Positions 37,781 through 45,738 of a stretch of DNA of 64,000 nt are shown piece after piece (position 1 is the stretch's first letter; each line of letters starts with the position of its first letter). The stretch is taken from the IMG/VR virus record IMGVR_UViG_3300037041_001101, positions 1 through 64,000 of that record. One strand, given 5' to 3'. Under the pieces are notes generated by a model. That model was given only the letters and a program-made list of their open reading frames with translations. It was not told where the DNA came from and ran no database searches. The position numbers were made by a program, and so were the translations under genes. The DNA is from a virus.

Positions 37781-40700
37781 ATGGGTGTTGGGGTTGGAGG
37801 CGTTGTTAATTATGCTAATGTCTCTTCAGGGACAGCATCTGACGTTGTTGCCTACGGAGGCGTAGGCGGCCCTTACGAGTATTGCTCCTTCTTCAGCGTC
37901 CTTAATTGGTTCTCCAAAGGCGAACCCGGAGCTTGGTACGACCCCAGTGACTTCCAGCCAAACTGGCGCAGGAATCTGCTGACTTATAGTGAGGATTTTA
38001 GTCAAGGTGTTTGGACTAAAAGTGCAGTGAGTATTGCGCCAAATACGATGTTAGCACCAGATGGTACATTGACAGGGTGCAGAGTCGTTGCGCCTTTTGG
38101 TGCTGCTCAACCAATACAAATTTCACTATATTCTGGAAACTCAAATACATTTACTGGTGGAATCTGGTTAAAGGGCGATAGTGGTGGCGAGAAGGTTAAA
38201 TTAGACATTTTCCAAGCCGCTATTGCGGATAACTTCTCTAACGAGCTAATATTAACTACAAGCTGGCAATATATTAGTAAAACAATGACAGCCTCCAATG
38301 CGTCTAATAATATTGGGATGTCTATTTGGAATACAACTAATGGTAGTGCGACATATTACATGTGGCATCCCCAACTCGAACAGTCCTCCTCAGCCTCAAC
38401 TTACCAGAAGATAACTGACGGCATACAAGATTATTACACTGTCCAACCTCAACCTGTCCTATTCCAAGACTCCGCAGGTACTATACCTGTAACCGCAGTC
38501 GAACAGCCAGTTGGTCTGATGCTCGATAAGTCTAAGGGCTTGGCGCTGGGTGCTGAGGTAAAACAGACAGGGGTAACCGGACTTGTCGGTACATTAGCAA
38601 CACCTGCAACTTATAACACCACAACTGGTGTAGGAAGCGTTGCTAGAGTATCTTTCCCTGCCGAGCAATCCTATGTGACGTTCACTGGGCTTGTACCAAA
38701 CTCAATGTACATTATTGTGTTTTCAGCGATAACAGGGGCTGTAAATTTAAGATATGGTGTATATGATAGCGGGGCTTGGACTGTTGTTTCAACAGCAGGA
38801 ACTTACTATACAATTACTAGCCCAACTGGTGTTATAACACTAACCTCATCCACAAATACATCTGCAACATTCACACTAGCTTCTCTCAAGCAAATAGCAG
38901 GAAACCACGCCTTTCAAGGCGACCTGACCACAGGTGCAGCGGCTAAACGTCCGATGCTAAGTGCGCGGGTGAATCTGCTGACTAAGACTGAGGATTTTAG
39001 TACAACTCCTTGGGGTTTGTTAAATATATCTGGGTTTGCGACAAGATCAGGTAACACAGTTAGTTTTGCTACTGGAACAATTTCTCAACAAGATAGGTTG
39101 TATCAACAAACGCCAATAGTTGCAGGACTAGCATATACTGCGTTAATTACAGTAAGCGGAACTGGAACTGTACGCTTAGGTGTATTAGACGGATCAGGGT
39201 CAATAACAGCAATATCTCCAGTTGATATAACATTAACCGCTACGCCAACAACTTACTCCACCTCCGGTGTGATGATAAGTGGTGGTGTCAATGGTGGAAT
39301 ACAAGTACAAAGTAAAGGAACTGTTGCGTCATTTACCCTATCAAATGCAGACCTACGCCCCACAAACTCAGGCGCACTGCTACCACCATATCAACGAGTC
39401 AACACCGCATCAGACTACGACACTGTCGGCTTCCCGCTATATCTCAAAGCTAACGGCTCATCCAGCGCGATGTCGACTAACAGCATTGACTTTACGTCTA
39501 CGGATAAGATGACTGTGGTGACTGGGGTGCGGAAACTGAGTGATGCGACAAGAGGTATGATCGGGGAGTTATCAAGCTCGCTAGATACTAATAATGGCGC
39601 TTTTAACCTTTCAGGCTCTTTCCCTAACGCAACTGCTAATTATCGTTATGAAAGCAAAGGTACGTTAGTTTCATCCGCTGACTGTGGTACGGGCTACATT
39701 GCGCCAATTAATAATGTATTAACCACTAAAAGCTATATAGCGACAGACTCAGATAGTATGCGAGTCAACGGTACGCTAGTTGCCACAAGTCCAGCCGATC
39801 AAGGCGCAGGTAACTTCGGTAATTACCCATTCTATTTATTTGCAAGAGCTGGTACGTCACTATTCTTAAATGGTCAATTCTACGGTGGGATTATACGCGG
39901 CGAGGTATCAGACACTGCCTCGATTGTCCAAGTTGAAAACTACATGGCAGTTAAAACAGGTATTGTAATTGCATCAATGATGGGTGATAGCAAGATAGGT
40001 GTAGCTGGTACTCAAGGTTTTGGGGTTGGTATAGCGCCTGTGTTACCAACTGGCTTTAGTGAAATGGACGGTACGCGCTTGTTAGGTTCTGCAAATTACG
40101 GAAACTACCAGTACACCGATGGTTCGGTTATGTGTTGGATACCGGCTTTTTATTACAAGATCGGCACAGGCAGTAATGGTTTGGCTTTAAATGCAGTTGA
40201 TATTAAAGACTACAGTTATTATGCAGATGTTGCGACTGCCAATGTCGCTGGTTATGCCCTACATCGTGCTTTTTATAATGCTGGAGTGGTTCAGACAGGC
40301 GTGTTTGTTGATAAGTATCAATGCTCAAATAATGCCGGTATTGCTTCGAGTATAAAGCTGGGCAATCCTTTATCCAGTGCGTTAGTGCATAACCCCTTTA
40401 GTGGCTTAACCGGCTTAACGACGGGTGACAATATCTATGCAGGCGCTTTTAAAGCGGCTAAGACGCGAGGAGTTAAGTTCTTTTGCAACTCGCGGTTTAT
40501 CTTTAGCGCACTTGCACTGTTGTCTTTGGCGCATGGGCAAGCCGCTACATCTGCGACTGCCTGTGCCTGGTATGATGCAGCAGGCATTACCAATTTCCCG
40601 AAAGGCAATAACAATAACGCCTTAAAAGACGCTAATGATGCCACTGTTACCTATATCACGGATGGTTATCCGAATTGTGGACAAACCGGATCAGCATCTA

Positions 40701-41233
40701 ACCTGGCTAAAACGGCTCATAACGGTCAAAGCTGTGGTGTGGTTGATTTAAATGGCAATCTGTGGGAAATAAACACTGGTATTGTTAGTAATGGCACAAA
40801 TTATTACTTATTAAAAACCAGCGTTGATATTAATGCACTGACGGGCGGTAATACGCTAAGTACCGATGCGTGGGGCGCTGCCAGTATCACTGCTAATTAT
40901 GATTTGCTGGGCGCAACGTATGGCGGCTTAACCGCGTCCAACACCGCTAAATACTTTAATTCGACCGGACAAGTATTTAGCGAAGTGGTATCGGGAGCAG
41001 GTGCTTGGGCAGCAACTGGCGCAGGCCTACCTTTAGCAACCGGTGTGTCAACAGGCGGCACCAACATAATGGGTAATGATGTGTTATACGATTATCGACC
41101 AAACGACATGTGCGCTGTTGCCGGTGGCTACTGGGCCGATGGGGCGGGTGCGGGTGTGTGGGCGCTCCATTTGGGCTACGATCGGGCGGGTTCGGGCAAC
41201 GGTGGTGGCTTTCGCTCGGCCTTGTATCTTTGA
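37781..41233 (+). CDS. Tail fibre with lectin-like domains and C-type-lectin-fold tip
   Basis: 1150 aa. Two related carbohydrate-binding-like modules (NLLTYSEDFSQGVWTKS near 70; NLLTKTEDFSTTPWG near 400) are followed by a concanavalin-like region (about 565-730, ending FYGGIIRGEVSDTASIVQVENYMAVKTGI). The last 400 residues form a formylglycine-generating-enzyme/C-type-lectin fold (VVDLNGNLWEI near 988; final GGYWADGAGAGVWALHLGY ... GGGFRSALYL). This last type of tip is the usual target of diversity-generating retroelements. It probably binds the host surface. Confidence 0.82.
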   Translation: MGVGVGGVVNYANVSSGTASDVVAYGGVGGPYEYCSFFSVLNWFSKGEPGAWYDPSDFQPNWRRNLLTYSEDFSQGVWTKSAVSIAPNTMLAPDGTLTGCRVVAPFGAAQPIQISLYSGNSNTFTGGIWLKGDSGGEKVKLDIFQAAIADNFSNELILTTSWQYISKTMTASNASNNIGMSIWNTTNGSATYYMWHPQLEQSSSASTYQKITDGIQDYYTVQPQPVLFQDSAGTIPVTAVEQPVGLMLDKSKGLALGAEVKQTGVTGLVGTLATPATYNTTTGVGSVARVSFPAEQSYVTFTGLVPNSMYIIVFSAITGAVNLRYGVYDSGAWTVVSTAGTYYTITSPTGVITLTSSTNTSATFTLASLKQIAGNHAFQGDLTTGAAAKRPMLSARVNLLTKTEDFSTTPWGLLNISGFATRSGNTVSFATGTISQQDRLYQQTPIVAGLAYTALITVSGTGTVRLGVLDGSGSITAISPVDITLTATPTTYSTSGVMISGGVNGGIQVQSKGTVASFTLSNADLRPTNSGALLPPYQRVNTASDYDTVGFPLYLKANGSSSAMSTNSIDFTSTDKMTVVTGVRKLSDATRGMIGELSSSLDTNNGAFNLSGSFPNATANYRYESKGTLVSSADCGTGYIAPINNVLTTKSYIATDSDSMRVNGTLVATSPADQGAGNFGNYPFYLFARAGTSLFLNGQFYGGIIRGEVSDTASIVQVENYMAVKTGIVIASMMGDSKIGVAGTQGFGVGIAPVLPTGFSEMDGTRLLGSANYGNYQYTDGSVMCWIPAFYYKIGTGSNGLALNAVDIKDYSYYADVATANVAGYALHRAFYNAGVVQTGVFVDKYQCSNNAGIASSIKLGNPLSSALVHNPFSGLTGLTTGDNIYAGAFKAAKTRGVKFFCNSRFIFSALALLSLAHGQAATSATACAWYDAAGITNFPKGNNNNALKDANDATVTYITDGYPNCGQTGSASNLAKTAHNGQSCGVVDLNGNLWEINTGIVSNGTNYYLLKTSVDINALTGGNTLSTDAWGAASITANYDLLGATYGGLTASNTAKYFNSTGQVFSEVVSGAGAWAATGAGLPLATGVSTGGTNIMGNDVLYDYRPNDMCAVAGGYWADGAGAGVWALHLGYDRAGSGNGGGFRSALYL

Positions 41234-41279
41234 AGCCCTGAGCGATAGCGATAGCCTTAACAACTAATAGGAAAATATA

Positions 41280-41588
41280 ATGGCAAATTATACATGCAGT
41301 ACGATTATAGTCCTCGCGGCTGACAGACTCAAAGCTCAGGCTGTGAGTAGCGATCAGTATTTTAACGCAGAAGCTTCAGCGGATGGATTATCTCCGGCAA
41401 CGCATTATTTTATGAGTGGGCCGTTTAGCAATGAAGAGGTTGATGCGATTGTCAATACAGTCTGGCCTAAATGGGTGAGATCAGATGATTGGCAAGGTGC
41501 GTTGGCAGGGTTGGGATTGGTGCAGGTTGTACCGGTTATTCCTGAAGCTGATCCAAGTGTTGTGTTGACTGTTCCTCCTACTGAATAA
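41280..41588 (+). CDS. Tail-fibre-associated hypothetical protein (102 aa)
   Basis: MANYTCSTIIVLAADRLKAQAVSSD ... FMSGPFSNEEVDAIVNTVWPKWVRSDDW. Placed directly after the fibre gene, as small fibre chaperone or tail-assembly genes often are. Function unknown. Confidence 0.6.
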   Translation: MANYTCSTIIVLAADRLKAQAVSSDQYFNAEASADGLSPATHYFMSGPFSNEEVDAIVNTVWPKWVRSDDWQGALAGLGLVQVVPVIPEADPSVVLTVPPTE

Positions 41589-41598
41589 GAGCTATACT

Positions 41599-41859
41599 AT
41601 GCCAGAACATCAACGAGCAACTGACCCTGAAGTACGTACCGCTAGGGAACTAGCAGAACATGGCGCTGAAATTAAACACCTACAATCTGATATGGACAAA
41701 ATGATAAAGGATATGGATGAGGTGAAAGACACGCTAAAAGAGATCAGTAAAACCTTAGCGGAAGCTAAAGGCGGTTGGCATATGCTGATGGCAGTTGGTG
41801 GACTCGGTACAGCACTAGGTGGTACAGTAGTCTGGGTCTTAGAATACTTTAAACACTAG
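41599..41859 (+). CDS. Coiled-coil membrane protein, XhlA/holin-like (86 aa)
   Basis: Residues 15-60 form a heptad coiled coil (EIKHLQSDMDKMIKDMDEVKDTLKEISKTL) and 62-80 one membrane span (MLMAVGGLGTALGGTVVWVLEYF). This matches the XhlA-like group that assists holins. A lysis role is inferred from family and topology. Confidence 0.7.
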   Translation: MPEHQRATDPEVRTARELAEHGAEIKHLQSDMDKMIKDMDEVKDTLKEISKTLAEAKGGWHMLMAVGGLGTALGGTVVWVLEYFKH

Positions 41860-41866
41860 GATTAAC

Positions 41867-42145
41867 ATGGCAACTAAAGCGCCAGTCTTATCGGTAGGTC
41901 GAGGTGAAAAGCTTCCTGTCTCTAAAGGAGCAGGGCTAACAGCCAAGGGTAGGGCAAAAATAAACAATGCGACAGGCTCTAACTTAAAAGCACCTGCACC
42001 TAATCCAAAGACTAAAGCGGATGCGGGTAGGAAGAAATCATTTTGCGCAAGAGCAAGCGGTATGCCAGGTCCGATGAAAGACGAGAAAGGCAACCCTACT
42101 CGTAAAGCAGCCTCCTTAAAACGATGGAACTGCGGTGCCAAGTAA
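41867..42145 (+). CDS. DUF6321-like basic protein (92 aa)
   Basis: GAGLTAKGRAKINNATGSNLKAPAP ... GRKKSFCARASGMPGPMKDEKGNPTRKAASLKRWNCG matches a small, very basic phage protein family. Probably a virion-associated or DNA-binding protein; no function known. It overlaps the next gene by 11 bp. Confidence 0.78.
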   Translation: MATKAPVLSVGRGEKLPVSKGAGLTAKGRAKINNATGSNLKAPAPNPKTKADAGRKKSFCARASGMPGPMKDEKGNPTRKAASLKRWNCGAK

Positions 42146-42521
42146 AACTTTAAAACAAGCTCGGTTCATGAGAGCAGTTGCGCATAGTCCTGAGTTCGCT
42201 AAGAAAGCAGGTGTTCCACAAGGTGTAGGTAAAGAATTTGTATCTGCCGATAAAGGCAAAAAATTTAAAACAGGTGGCGAGATGAAAAGTAAACCCGATC
42301 TAAAGAAGTTGTTCAAAGGTAAAGAGTCCGTTAAAGAAGAACTGAAAGAAGCCAAGGCAATCAAGTCTGGTAAGATCAGCCCGATGCAATACGCTAAAGG
42401 CGAACAGTCTGAAAAGAAAATGAAAGCCGGTGGCTCTACCAAATGTTACGCCAAAGGTGGATTGACTGGACGTGGTGATGGTATCGCCTCTAAAGGCAAA
42501 ACCAAGTGTAAGGTGATCTAA
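42135..42521 (+). CDS. Basic small protein with GRGDGIA-KGKTKC tail (128 aa)
   Basis: GTG start. MPSKTLKQARFMRAVAHSPEFAKKAGVP is followed by a Lys-rich body and YAKGGLTGRGDGIASKGKTKCK at the C-terminus, a tail shared with the next gene and in diverged form with the product at 44422-44592. Such short basic proteins recur next to tail adaptor genes in podoviruses; role unknown. Confidence 0.72.
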   Translation: MPSKTLKQARFMRAVAHSPEFAKKAGVPQGVGKEFVSADKGKKFKTGGEMKSKPDLKKLFKGKESVKEELKEAKAIKSGKISPMQYAKGEQSEKKMKAGGSTKCYAKGGLTGRGDGIASKGKTKCKVI

Positions 42522-42522
42522 T

Positions 42523-42987
42523 ATGGCTACTCCTAAAAACAAAGCACCCGCGTCACGGATGGTAAACCCTGACACAGAATATACCCGAAGCACGTCTGGA
42601 AAAGATGCTAAAAACTGGGGGGAAGGTATGAGTCAAAACTATGAGGGGATGAGAAAAGCCTATGAAAAATATAAACAATCGGACGACCCTTCGGTAAAAG
42701 AAGTTACAAAAAGACTTAATGCTTCTTCACAAGATGCTTTAGATAGAACCAGTAGAGCTTTAAGTGCATCTGATAGGGCTAGACGATCCGGTGACGAAGA
42801 GGCCAGAGCAAAAATAAATGAAAAATCAAAAGCAAAACCAGGAGAATATGATTTTAAGAAAGGCGGTTCAGTTACAGACAAACCTAAGACTAAGACTAAG
42901 ACTAAGTGTATGGCTAAAGGTGGTTTGACTTCTGGTCGCGGTGACGGTATTGCCTCTAAGGGCAAAACCAAATGTAAGTACGTCTAA
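42523..42987 (+). CDS. Basic hypothetical protein with the same C-terminal tail (154 aa)
   Basis: Helical, charged body (residues 30-110) and the tail MAKGGLTSGRGDGIASKGKTKCK, nearly identical to that of the previous gene. A KTKTKTK run just before it is encoded by a short hexamer repeat. Function unknown. Confidence 0.7.
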   Translation: MATPKNKAPASRMVNPDTEYTRSTSGKDAKNWGEGMSQNYEGMRKAYEKYKQSDDPSVKEVTKRLNASSQDALDRTSRALSASDRARRSGDEEARAKINEKSKAKPGEYDFKKGGSVTDKPKTKTKTKCMAKGGLTSGRGDGIASKGKTKCKYV

Positions 42988-43000
42988 TTAGGAAACATAT

Positions 43001-43234
43001 ATGTCTGATGTAAAGATCTCTGGATTACCAAGCTCGACAGGTGTTGCCCCTGCGTCAGACTATATCCCTATTGTCCATAACGGTACGACTGAAAAAGTAA
43101 CACCACAAGAATTGTTTAATGCAAATACCGTTTTGTTACCTGTCTATGCGGATAACGCAACAGCGGTAACAGGGGGTCTTGCTGTCGGGTATTTGTACCA
43201 AACAGTAACTGGTGAAGTTAGGATCGTTGTGTGA
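43001..43234 (+). CDS. Small structural protein (77 aa)
   Basis: MSDVKISGLPSSTGVAPASDYIPIVHNGTTEKVTPQELFN resembles the N-terminal attachment segment of phage tail fibres ('KISxLPxxT...D.ip.v..g.t.kvt...l'). It may be a detached fibre head or an adaptor. Its end overlaps the next GTG. Confidence 0.68.
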   Translation: MSDVKISGLPSSTGVAPASDYIPIVHNGTTEKVTPQELFNANTVLLPVYADNATAVTGGLAVGYLYQTVTGEVRIVV

Positions 43235-43386
43235 GAGCTTCACGTGGTATGGGCAACATTGCACCCAGCAAAATTCCAAAGAAGATTGTTCGTAAGGACA
43301 ATCCAAATAGTGTAGACTTGTATAAAAAAGGAGGGGTTGCCAAAAGCTTTCCTCCAGCCACTAAGTTTAAACAGGCTAAGAAATGA
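43231..43386 (+). CDS. Small basic protein (51 aa)
   Basis: GTG start overlapping the upstream stop; ends in ATGA with the adaptor gene. RASRGMGNIAPSKIPKKIVRKDNPNSVDLYKKGGVAK is a conserved small protein placed before the gp4-like gene in many podoviruses. Function unknown. Confidence 0.65.
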   Translation: MRASRGMGNIAPSKIPKKIVRKDNPNSVDLYKKGGVAKSFPPATKFKQAKK

Positions 43387-44066
43387 CAACAACGAATACC
43401 GCTACGTTCAATTTGGAGCTTTCCGAAATTTTTGATGACGCAGCAGACCGCTGCTCATATGAACTTAGATCTGGTTATGATTTTAAAATAGCTAGGCGTT
43501 CGCTAAACTTGCTACTGATGGAATGGAGTAATTTTGGAATTAACCTCTGGACCATACAGCAAGGTTCTATTCCTTTAACCACTGGTATTGGCACGTATGA
43601 TTTACCATCCGACACAATCGATTTACTTGACCAAGTGGTACGAACTGGTACTGGCACTAGTCAAATCGATATTAACCTATCTCGTATATCTAGTTCTACG
43701 TACTCTACTATACCTGCTAAGAACGTACAGGCTCGCCCTGTGCAAGTTTGGATAAACAGACAAGCGCAAATACCGCAGATCAACGTGTGGCCTTTACCTG
43801 ATGCTGCTACGCCTTATACGTTCGTCTATTGGCGCTTAAGACGTATCCAAGATGCCGGTGACGCATCTAATACACAAGACATACCGTTTAGATTCTTACC
43901 TGCGCTGATCGCAGGTTTAGCGTTTCACTTGTCGATTAAATTGCCAGGTGTCGATCCTTCTCGTAGCATGGCACTTAAAGCAATGTATGATGAAGCGTTT
44001 GAAATTGCTTCGCAAGAGGATCGTGAGAAGAGTTCGTATCATGCTACGCCTAGGATCTTCCGCTAG
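43383..44066 (+). CDS. Head-tail adaptor (P22 gp4-like tail accessory protein)
   Basis: 227 aa. DAADRCSYELRSGYDFKIARRSLNLLLMEWSNFGINLW, then TYDLPSDTIDLLDQVVR, then FRFLPALIAGLAFHLSIKLPG are the usual segments of podoviral connector proteins that bind the portal and close the head. It is the first of two adaptor-type genes here (the other is at 44589). Confidence 0.85.
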   Translation: MTTTNTATFNLELSEIFDDAADRCSYELRSGYDFKIARRSLNLLLMEWSNFGINLWTIQQGSIPLTTGIGTYDLPSDTIDLLDQVVRTGTGTSQIDINLSRISSSTYSTIPAKNVQARPVQVWINRQAQIPQINVWPLPDAATPYTFVYWRLRRIQDAGDASNTQDIPFRFLPALIAGLAFHLSIKLPGVDPSRSMALKAMYDEAFEIASQEDREKSSYHATPRIFR

Positions 44067-44404
44067 TGACCGTTAAGTACACGTCAGGCAAGTACACCCA
44101 GAGTTCGTGCGATAGGTGCGCGGAGTGGTTTAAGCTCAGTAAGCTGAGGAAGATCGTACTTAAAGATAACGTAACGAACATCAAAGTTTGCTCAAGATGC
44201 TGGGAGACTAGTCATCCACAATTGAGATTAGGTCAGTATCCAGTTGTCGATCCGCAAGCGGTTAGAGAACCAAGACCGGATAGTCCTGAGACAGGCGTAC
44301 ATCTTAGTCCGTCCTTGTTATGGCAAGATCCTGCTATCAGTGAAATGGGTTTGATCGCAGGGTATTTGGTGCAAGAGAACGGTGGAAGTTTATTAATCGA
44401 ATAA
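44066..44404 (+). CDS. Small Zn-ribbon protein (112 aa)
   Basis: GTG start overlapping the upstream stop. SSCDRCAEWFKLSKLRKI ... KVCSRCWETSHPQLRLG is a two-CxxC zinc ribbon, followed by a Pro-rich segment and a C-terminal SEMGLIAGYLVQENGGSLLIE. The family lies between adaptor genes in related phages; possibly a virion protein. Confidence 0.72.
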   Translation: MTVKYTSGKYTQSSCDRCAEWFKLSKLRKIVLKDNVTNIKVCSRCWETSHPQLRLGQYPVVDPQAVREPRPDSPETGVHLSPSLLWQDPAISEMGLIAGYLVQENGGSLLIE

Positions 44405-44421
44405 TTATGAGGACAAAAACA

Positions 44422-44592
44422 ATGGCTAAACAAAGCAATACGAAAGAAGCGATCGACTCTTCAAACCCAAAATCTGTACCTGTGCCTAACACTTCAGGTT
44501 ATCCTGAAACTGGAATTAAAACCTCCGGTGTGGTAACACGTGGTAATGGTTGTGCCACTAAGGGCAGAATCGCAAGAGGTCCGATGGCGTGA
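44422..44592 (+). CDS. Small basic protein ending TRGNGCATKGRIARGPMA (56 aa)
   Basis: The start at MAKQSN has AGGA 8 bp upstream; an ATG 15 bp earlier is in frame. The C-terminal SGVVTRGNGCATKGRIARGPMA is a common ending of small podoviral proteins and resembles the GRGDGIA tails at 42.1-43.0 kb. The stop overlaps the next GTG. Confidence 0.7.
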   Translation: MAKQSNTKEAIDSSNPKSVPVPNTSGYPETGIKTSGVVTRGNGCATKGRIARGPMA

Positions 44593-45257
44593 ACTACACG
44601 TCATTAAAACAAGCGATCGAAGATTTTTCGGAAACGGATGAGCCTTCGTTTATCGATAATATTGATTTGTTCATCAAACAAACAGAGCAGAAAATCTACA
44701 ATTCTGTACAGATTCCTGTGCTCCGTAAGAACGTAACCGGCGTGTTAACCTCATCGAACAAGTACGTGTCTTGCCCTGATGACTTTCTGTCTGTGTATTC
44801 GATCGCGGTTATCAATACAACCGGTGATTATAGTTATCTGTTAAACAAAGATGTCAGTTACCTGCGAGAAGCGTATCCTAATCCAACGGTAACGGGTTTA
44901 CCTAAGTATTACGCGATCTTTGGTCCGCAGTCTGCTAACTTGTCTGAGTTGTCTTTGATCCTTGCACCGACACCCAGTGCTAACTATGCGACCGAGTTGC
45001 ACTATTACTACTACCCTGAGTCAATTACAACTGCGGCTTCAGGTACCACATGGGTAAGTGATAACTATGATCCCGTGTTACTCTATGGGTCATTACGCGA
45101 AGCGATCATCTATATGAAAGGCGATCAAGATTTGGTTACCTATTACGAGCAGAAGTTTCAAGAGGCGATTTCTCAACTGAAACGACTATGCGAAGGCCTG
45201 GAACGCGGAGACAATTATCGTGAAGGCCAAGCTAAAATACCACTTAAAGCATTATAA
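44589..45257 (+). CDS. Second tail adaptor protein (222 aa)
   Basis: GTG start in a GTGA overlap. YTSLKQAIEDFSETDEPSFIDNIDLFIKQTEQKIYNS, then LRKNVTGVL, then YVSCPDDFLSVYSIAV belong to the phage adaptor family that follows gp4-like genes. Likely forms the next ring of the short tail. Confidence 0.82.
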   Translation: MNYTSLKQAIEDFSETDEPSFIDNIDLFIKQTEQKIYNSVQIPVLRKNVTGVLTSSNKYVSCPDDFLSVYSIAVINTTGDYSYLLNKDVSYLREAYPNPTVTGLPKYYAIFGPQSANLSELSLILAPTPSANYATELHYYYYPESITTAASGTTWVSDNYDPVLLYGSLREAIIYMKGDQDLVTYYEQKFQEAISQLKRLCEGLERGDNYREGQAKIPLKAL

Positions 45258-45269
45258 CAGGATACACTC

Positions 45270-45692
45270 ATGGCAGCTTTTGTAAAATATAATTCGGGTG
45301 CTGAAGCACTTGTTGAAGGTATCAATGCAGGTTCTGATACTTGGAAAATAGCTTTAACAAATACTACGCCTAATGTGTCAACCAACACCGTACTGGCAAA
45401 CATCACTGATCTACCGACCTCTGGTGGGTATACTGCTGGCGGCAACACTTGCGCTGTAACGTCTTCTGCTCAAACAGGTGGTGTATACAAACTGGTGCTG
45501 GCAAGCCCTGCAATGTGGACTGCTTCTGGTGCGGGTTTTACTTTTAGATACGCAGTTCTTTATGATGTCACAGCTTCTAATTCATTAGTTGGTTACTGGG
45601 ATTATGGTTTACCTGTTGTGATGAACGGAACCAATGGTGACACGTTTACTATTACCTTAGATGCTGTCAATGGCGTATTTTGGGTAACTTGA
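45270..45692 (+). CDS. Tail-associated structural protein (140 aa)
   Basis: Beta-rich, of the 'WKIALTNTTPN ... TDLPTSGGYTAGG ... RYAVLYDVT' type that appears near tail fibres in many phages. Probably a minor tail protein. A 14-codon open frame in the 46-bp gap after it is too short to call. Confidence 0.65.
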   Translation: MAAFVKYNSGAEALVEGINAGSDTWKIALTNTTPNVSTNTVLANITDLPTSGGYTAGGNTCAVTSSAQTGGVYKLVLASPAMWTASGAGFTFRYAVLYDVTASNSLVGYWDYGLPVVMNGTNGDTFTITLDAVNGVFWVT

Positions 45693-45738
45693 TCATGGTA
45701 AAAATAGACTTCTCTAAAACTGAAGGTGTGTTTATCTA

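Noticed and set aside
37781-41233. Complete diversity-generating retroelement
   Set aside because: Only a target-like tip is present; no reverse transcriptase, accessory gene or template repeat was found in this window.
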